Part shown: positions 53,801 through 62,800 of the stretch, piece by piece
Position numbering within the stretch: position 1 is the first letter of the stretch
Layout of the letters: every line of letters starts with the position of its first letter
Source of the DNA: an uncultured Clostridia bacterium
GTDB taxonomy: Bacteria > Bacillota > Clostridia > Christensenellales > Borkfalkiaceae
Length of the DNA: 64,000 bases
Direction of reading: 5' to 3'
NCBI GenBank assembly: GCA_947627065.1
Contig: CANQUN010000005.1
Span: 1 to 64,000, forward strand
The notes under the pieces: model-generated
The model's database searches: none
What the model was told of the DNA's origin: nothing
Seen by the model: the letters and a program-made list of their open reading frames with translations, nothing else
Position numbers and translations under genes: made by a program

Positions 53801-56800
53801 ACGGAGACGTGTGGGTGCTCAAAGATGCCAAGTTCAATGAGAACCTCCTGGTTGACCTCATCGACGCGACGCTTGCCATGAACATTCACAAGTTCATCGA
53901 CCACGTTGTAGATATAGTTGACAAGATTGCCACCCTGCCCGAAGGTATGGCGGCGGACATCAAGGAAGTTGTCAAATCCATATTCGATCCCGAAGCGACG
54001 TTCGGCAACGTGATATTCAACGGCGAGATAACCGTCGGCGACATCACGGACGACGTACGCTCCATCTTCGATATGCTCGGCTCCACCGCCGGTCTGGAAA
54101 TGCCCGAATTTGTGGCTTACTTCCTCGACCATGTTGACGGAATCAAACTCGTCAGCGGCGAAGAACTGAGGGGAATCAAGATTGTCGAAATAGATCCCTC
54201 GCTCATCCACCTGTTCGATGTCATCGACGTTGTTGCGGGCACCGTCAAACTTGCCGCTCCTTCGGTTTCCGATTACATCGACGTTGTGGTTTCCCTTGCA
54301 GAAGCCATAATCAACAGGCAGCAGTCCACCCTCACCGAAATCTGGCTCAACGACGCTACCACTATACATAATATAGTAGAGGTCGTGCGCGACCTGCTGG
54401 CTCTCTTCCTCGAGGAGGACAGCGTAGTTTACGACATACTCAACCCGTTTGACACCGTTTACGGCGACATCGTTATATTCAGCGACACCTTTGTGGACGA
54501 CTTTGTGGACGCCACGCTCGGCATGAACATCCACAAGTTCGTCGACCACGTCGTTGCCATAGCCGACAAGATGGGCATCCTGCCCGAAGGCGTTGCCGAC
54601 AGGCTTGCCTCGCTGCTCAAGAGGCCGTTTACCTCCCGCGCCACCTTCGGCGCCGTGGATATCGACGGCAGCCTGTACGTGCGCGACGTAACGGGCATGG
54701 TTGACGACCTGCTGTTCATAATAACGCAGTTTGCCGACTTCGCACCCACTTCCGATTACATTTCGCAACTGCTTGCCGACGTCAATAACTTCGGCATGGT
54801 GGGCGGCGGCGTGTTCGGAGACGTTTCCATAACTTCCGTCGATCCTTCGGTAATCCTGTTCATCGACGTTGTCAAGGCAATAACCAGGTTTACCGACTCC
54901 GTGGCTCCCGCCGCAAGCGATTACACCGCCTTCATCGTCGAAGCGGTGGAAACCGTGCTCAACACCGAGAGAACCACGCTCACCAGATACTTCTTCAAGA
55001 AAGCCACGACCGTTGCCGATCTCACGGCTATCGTGAGAAAACTGCTCGGCTTCTTCCTCGAAGAGGACAGCATCGTGTTCGGCGTGCTTGACATAACGGA
55101 CGACCTGTTCGGCTCCGTCCATTACCTCGTTCCTTCCGAATTTACCGACGCCGCCATGGGCATCGAGATATTCCCGACCGTGCGCGACGTGCTTGCCCTG
55201 TTCGGAGAGGACGCCCTGCCCGCCGAGTTCTACACCGTGCTCGACGCGCTTGAAAATCTCTACGATCCCGACGGCGTTGCCACCACGGTGGGCAGTTTCG
55301 TCGACGACACGCTCGGTCTCCTCATCTATGACATAATAGATATGGTTACGGGTCTCGTTGATGAATTTGTTGACCTGCCCGAAGGCATCGTCTCCGACAT
55401 AGGCGAAGTTATCAAGAGCATATTCGATCCCGAGGCGACGGTCGGCAACGTAATCTTCAACGAAGGCATAACCGTCGGACAGATCACCGACGACATCCGC
55501 ACCGTGCTCGCCACGGCCGAAGCCGCAGGCGCAGTCCTGCCCGAGGACGTCAAGGCAGCCTTCAACACCTTCCTCGACATGACCGACGACATGACCCTCG
55601 TTGACGGAACCAAGTTCGCCGACCAGGTCATCGCCGAAATCGACCCCGCAAACATCTATATCTACGGCGTAATAGACATTCTCTCCGCAACGGCCAAACA
55701 CCTTGCAGAAGATAAGTATGTAGACGTTCTCGTAGAGAGCATAGAGGACGTAATCCTGCCCAACTCCACGTTTGCCGACCTCCAGATTGACGGCAGCAAG
55801 ACGGTGGGAGACGTTATAGGTTACATCAACAGAATAGTCCTCGTTTACACCCAGCGCAACCTCGGCGGCGTCGTGGGCAACCTGCTCGGCTTTATAGACG
55901 ACAAGTTCGGCGACGTAAGGCTCGCTTACTTTGCGGACGACGCGTACGAAGCGGCCAAGAAACTTGAAATACCCACCACGCTCAAGGACTTCCTCGACGT
56001 GTTCGGCGTAAGGAGCGAGTTCGAATTCTATGAACTGTTCGAAAAAGAGGACGGCACTTACCTCACGGTAGGCGACTTCATAGACGATACGGACAACGCG
56101 CTCAACACCCTCATGGGACACATAGAGGGCATAGACCAGATAAACGATTACCTCGCAGACCTGTACTTCGACAAAGACTTTGCCGAACTTACGGACGGTG
56201 AGAAGGCCGCCATTTACGGAACCTACGCCGCCGTTGCAGTGGGAGCAATCGTCTGCTACTTCGTGTTCAACGACCAGATCTACGATTACTTCGTTACCAA
56301 CGACACCCGCATTTCCGACTACGTTGCGCCCGACTCCATATCCGACGATCCCGACCTCGTCAAACTGCTCACCGAGTTGTTTGACCTGAGAATCGCCTCG
56401 ATAATGGCGTTTGTACACGGCCGCGACGGTATGGACGCGCCCACCTTCTTCAGAGAAGCGCTCGACAACATCCGCATCGGCGACGTCGTTGCCGCCTTCA
56501 CCGCGGTTACCGAAGCCGGTCCTTACTGGACGGACAACGGCAGGAGATTCAACGTTGCGTTCGAGATGCTGTTTGACGTGTACTTTGCCGATCCCGACGC
56601 CCGTGCCGACCTCTACGGCCTCATCGAAGGCAGTGCGGAAATCACCGACGTTTACGATTACGAAGCGCTTGCCGTTATCGACGGCGTTGGCATAGTTGCC
56701 GACATCTTCACCATTGTAGAAGGCGAAATCGGCGAACTGCCCAACGAACTTTCCTCCAAGATAGTCAGCGTTACGGACGCGGTTGTCCGCCTCATCTTCG

Positions 56801-59800
56801 TGCCCGAAAGCCAGCTCATCAACCCCGAGTTCAACGTTGTATCCGTCAGAGACCTGCTCGTCCTTACCGACAGCATACTCGCGATATTCGACCTTGACGA
56901 CAACGCCGTATATCTTGCGATAAGGCACCCGATAGACACCATAATCGGCGACGCCGAACTGCTTGCCATCAACCCGTTCGCCTTCACGCCCGAAACCATC
57001 GTCGACGAATTCATGGGCACGCAGATCGACCTGTTCATATCCGAAATGTGCGATATGTTCGGCAACCTCGGTCTCGGCCCCGTACAACTGTACGACGAAA
57101 TCAAACTTGCCCTGCAAAAGATATTCGACGGCACGATGGGCGAACCCGAATATAACGAAGATTACTCCGTGCACGACATAACCTCCTCGCTCACCTCGGT
57201 GTTCAGAGTGGCCGAGGAGCAGGATCTGCTCGGCGTGCTCGGCGGCTATATCAATATTATATATACCGTTCTCGACGAGATAGACAATCTCGCCATGGCG
57301 GGCGACCTCAATACCTTCGGTCAGGTCAAACTCATCGAGATTGACAGAGCGGCCGACATTAAGGTCAGGGGAATCTTCTCCGCAGTGGGCGAAATCGTCA
57401 AATCCATAGAACTGCCCGTCGAAAACGAAACGATTGACTCCGTTGTCGGCATCGTCTCCGCCATATTCGACGAAGAAGCCACGGTATCCGACTGGAAGAT
57501 AACCGAACTCAAAGTAAGTTTCTTCACGGACGAAATCGAATCCATACTCTCTCTCGTAGAAAGCCTTGCCGAAGGGTTCACCACTCCCGAAGCGGTAACC
57601 GTATTCCTCACGGAAATCGACGAGATAGACCTTACCGACGGCGGCAAGTTCGGCGACGTTATCGTTACCGAATTTGACCCGAGCGTCATTCCTTACTATT
57701 ACCTCGAAGGCGAAGGCACGGGCGTTATAGACGTCGTTGTAGACACCGTCGTTACGGCCGTACCCGAAGCCGAAGATTACCTCAACCTCGCCGCAGACCT
57801 GTTCAAGGCCGTGTTCAGAGAGACCAGCACCCTCACCAAGTATTACATCAAGGGCGGCCTCACCGTTTCCGACATCCTCGCGGTGGTAAACGACGGCCTC
57901 GCGCTCTTCCTCGAAGAGGGCAACGTTGCCTTTGGCATAGTCGATATACTCGACGGTATTTACGGACCTATCGAGATACTCTCGGGCACCGTCGGTCAGG
58001 ACTTTATCGACGCCACCATGGCGATTGAGATATTCCCGACCGTGCGCGACGTTCTCGACCTGTTTGAAGAAGGCTTCCTGCCCGAATCGATCTACACGGT
58101 TGTCGACGCTCTCGAAGCGCTCTACGATCCCGAAGGCGACACGGTAACCACCGTCGGCACCTTTGTTGACGACACGCTTAACCTTAAGATACACGCCGCT
58201 ATATACAGCGTAACGGGTCTCGTTGACGATCTTGCCGAACTGCCCGAGGGTCTCATGACCGACATAGCGGACGTTCTCAAGTCCATATTCGATAAAGAAG
58301 CGCAGTTCAACAACGTTATCTTCAACGAAGATATGACCGTCGGCGAAATCACCGATGACATCCGCTCCATACTCGACACCGCGTACGTAACTGCCAACTT
58401 CGAGACTCCCGAGTTCGTAACCGCCCTGCTCGACGGTATCGACAACATCAAGACGAGGGGAGAAGCGGGCACGCTGCTCAAAGACGTTGCCATTTCCGCT
58501 CTCGATCCGTCCGTCATTCCTTACTACTACGCTTACGGCGCAGACCTCGGCGTTCTCGACGTCCTTGCCGACGTTGTAACCACGGCTGCTCCCGAAGCCG
58601 AGAAATACGTCAACATAGTCGTAGACGTGTTCTCCATCATATTCAACGACGTAACCACGCTCACTTACTACGAGTTCAACGGCGACCTCACCGTCTCCGA
58701 TATACTCGCGGTGGTGGACGACGGCCTCGCGCTCTTCCTTGCCGAGGATAACGTTGCCTTTGATATCGTTGAAATAGTCGACGGTATCTACGGCGAGATC
58801 AGGGTGTTCTCCGACACGCTCGGACAGGACTTCCTCGAAGCCACCAAGGCGATTGAGATATTCCCGACCGTCCGCGACGTACTCGCCCTGTTCAACGAAG
58901 GCACGATTCCCGAAGCGGTCTACACCGTAGTCGACGCCCTCGAGGCTCTCTATGATCCCGAAGGCGACACGGTAACCACCGTCGGCAGTTTCGTTGACGA
59001 CACGCTCAACCTCAGGATCCACGCCGCCATCGACAGCGTTGCGGGTATAATCGACGACCTCGCCGAGATTCCCGAAGGCCTCATGGCAGACATCGCCGAC
59101 GTCATCAAGAGCATATTCGATGAAGAGGCTCAGTTCAACAACGTACTCTTCAACAGCGACATCACGGTCGGCGAACTTACGGACGACATCCGCTCCATAC
59201 TCGACGCCGCATACGTAACCGCCAACTTCGAGACTCCCGAGTTCGTAACGGCTCTGCTCGACGGTGTTGACAACGTCAAGACGAGAGACGATGCGGGCAC
59301 GCTGCTCAAGGACGTTCAGGTTTCCAAACTCGATCCGTCGGTAATCCCGTATTACCATGAAGGCGAGGACCTCGGCGTGCTCGACGTTGTGGCCGACACG
59401 ATCATTACGGCCGCACCCGCTGCAGAGAAGTACGTCAACCTCGTAACCCGTCTGTTCGAACTCATCTTCAGAGACACCACCACGCTGACCAAGTACTACG
59501 TCAAGAGCGACCTCACCATCAACGACGCTGTATACTTCATCCACGACGCCGTTGAGACGATAGCGGGCAAAGACTTCACCGACGCCATAGACAACATCAT
59601 CGCGGTGTTCGCTGGCGACGAAAGCGGTGAAAACGGCGGTATCTACGGCGACATAAGAATCGTCAACTCCAACATACTCTCCGACCTGCTTAAAGCGACG
59701 CTCGACATCGAGATATTCCCGACCTTCGACGCGGTCATAGCCAACATAGACGTGCCCGAACAGGTTACCGACATCTCCGCCATACTCGGCGTGGGCGGTC

Positions 59801-62800
59801 TGTACGGCGCCACCAAGGTGAGAGACTTTATAGAAGTTTCCCGCAATCTTACCATAACCAACGTAGTCAGGGCCGCGGCCAGAACGGCCAACGTGCTCGG
59901 CCTGCTCGAAAACGAAAAGGTTCACAACGTAGCGGCTGGTATTGCCGACCGCGTTGACGAACTGTACGGCTCGAGCACCGTTGTGGAATTCGCGTCGGCC
60001 ACCGCAAACATCTACATCAAGGCGTTTGTTCAGGCCACCTTCGACATCCTCTCCATAGACTTCAGAGAGATAATGCCGCTTGCCCTTGCGGGTGAAGGCG
60101 TTACCATCCTCGACAGAGAGGTTGCCGTTGCCGCAAGCGAACTCATCGGTTACCTGTTTGCGGACAGCGCAAGGTTCAACCACGTAAGGCTGTCGGCAAC
60201 CGCCCTCGTTACCGAGACCGTAAAGCAGACCGTAACCCTCATCGAAAAGATAATCGACAAGAAACTGTTCGGTTCGGACAGCATCGGCCAGCTCGTTCTC
60301 GACTTCATCTACGACAACTTCGGAGAGGTCAGGTACAGCCACATCGCCGCCGACGCGCGCGACGCCGCTGCCGCTCTCGAAGTTTACGAGATAATCGACT
60401 TTATCGGCGGCATAGCCGACAGGATACCCGCGGTACCCGAAGGCATAACCGCAAGTTCGGTCAAACTGCTCAAAGACCTCTTAAAGGACAGCGTAGTTAC
60501 CGAAATCGGCATAAATGAAGAAGCCATCGTCGGCACCCTCACGGACGACGTTTACGGCCTTGTAAAAGCCGCCGCTTCCTTCGAAAACGAAAAGGCAGAC
60601 GGCGTTGTGGGCAGCCTTTCCAACCTGTTCGCAAACGTCCGCGTGCTCCACTTCACCGAGGACTTCGTCAACATCGAAATAGCCGACATCGGCTCCGCCG
60701 TCAACGCGATTGTGGAAGTGTTCGTTACCGAAGGTCCCGTCCACAGAATAATCACCACGCTGGTTGACGAATTCGTCCTGCTCGTCAAAGAGGGCGCAAC
60801 GATAGGCAACTTCGGATTTGTGGACAACATAACGCTCGGCCTCATCAACGACGCGCTTGCGAGAGTCCTGTTTGAAAAAGACATGGCCACCCTGCTCGCG
60901 GGCGAAATTCAGGACAAGGTCAAGGCTTACATCATCTACTACATCGACTTTAACGTCGGAGCCATACTGTACATGACGGCGAGAGACCTCGTAACCGACA
61001 TCCTCGGCGACATGACGGTCAACACCGAAATCTCGATTGCAGGCAAGACGCCCGAAATCTCTTACATGATAAGAGACGTCAAACTCAACGACATCCTGCG
61101 TGCCACGATCGACAAGTTCACCGGCAGTGTGGACAGAAACGGCACCATGCCGTTCACCCAGTTCCTCAACACTTATTTCGAAGGCGCAACCGTCGGCGAC
61201 GTAATCGGCGTGTTCCTGCCCGAAAAGATAGCCAACAAGAGGGGAGTACAGCACGTGCTCGACACGCTCCTTCTCGACGTTTACCGTGTAATCCGCCACC
61301 AGATAGGCAAGGGCGAATTCCTGCACATCGTGCTGGACGGCGTTGTCGCGGGCGACTTTACAAACGACAAGGTGCTCAGCTTCAACGGCAACCAGATCGG
61401 CATCTTCAACTACCTCAACAAGATAGAACTCAACGACCTCGTTGCGGTTACTATCCCGAGGATAAGACCCGTCAGCGGCTACCCGCTCATGTCCGGCACC
61501 GCATTCCTCAAAAAGTACTTTACCGAAGAGGGCGGCTACATAACCGAATTCGGCCTTAAGGACGCTACTGTCAAAGACCTCATCGGCCCGTTCGTACCCG
61601 CCGTCATCAGTGAAAACGTGCTTGCCTCGGGCAATACCGTGGGCGAAGAAGTCAAGGGCGGCCTGCTCAACCTGTCGCTCTACGACATATTCCTCACCGT
61701 AATGGGCCGCATGGGCAAACGCGCGCTCCTGTACAAAGCGCTTGACGGCATCCGCCTCGGCAACGTCATCGGCCTCACCTACACGGATGGAGAAACCACG
61801 GCTTACTGGGCGCAGTCGGACGGCAGCCCGCGCATAATCTACAGCCCCAATGAGGAAGAACTCCGTTATATGGACTCCGTGGATTACGTCCTCAAGGCTC
61901 TCATCAACGACGTTCTGTACACCGACCTCGGCAAACTCGTCAATCCCACGCCCAACCTCATCAACCAGCTCAAATCGGGCGAGGCAAGCCTTGGCGACGT
62001 GCTCGACCTCGAACATGAGGACGGAGAGAACGGCGGCAGGTGGTACCGTCCCGCTTCGGCCGGCAACGTTTACGCCATTCCGCTGTGGAACGCCGTTTAC
62101 AACCTCAAGTACACCGACCTTGAAGGCGGTGTGAGAAAACTTATACTCGACAGGTTCGGTTACCTCCGCGTCGGCGAGATATTCTTTGATATCAGCTTTG
62201 ACGAAACCATCGGCAAGTGGATCTACAACCCGAGCGACGAAGTTATATTCGAAGACGGCAAGCTCATCTCCCGCATACAGAAGAACTTGTTCAAACTCCG
62301 TCTCGAGGACATAACCGTTGACGGTCAACTTTCGGCCGACAGGATTATGGATCACCTGTTTGAAGACATCTACATCGGAGACGCGATGGGTTACCACATC
62401 ACGTCCGTCCGCGGCCTGCCGCAATCCGCAGACACGGCTACGGAAATCACCTTTGCCGAGGTTGTTGCCGCTTACGGCGCAGTCAGCGAGGTGGGAGAAG
62501 GCTTCTACAAGATTACCGACGCCGCAACCGACCTCTACTACGTAGAAGAGCGCAACGCCGCAGGCGAAACCGAATGCTACTTCCTCGAATTTGAGGACGG
62601 ACGTTACGTCAAGAAAGTCATGGCGGTTACCGACATCCGCAAGATCGAATACGACGAACTTGCCCCCGCAGACTACACCGTGGCTATGCTCGGTTACGTC
62701 TGGACCGCCGACGGCGAACCCGTAGACTCCGTTTACAGCATACTTGCCAACACCAGAATAGATCAGGTGTTCGGTATCGGCGGAGACGCAGGCTCCATCC

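Noticed and set aside
50857-60342. Minus-strand open frame of 3,161 codons
   Set aside because: It lies in register antisense to the giant plus-strand gene, which has promoter, ribosome site, signal segment and clear protein repeats. The antisense product has none of these.
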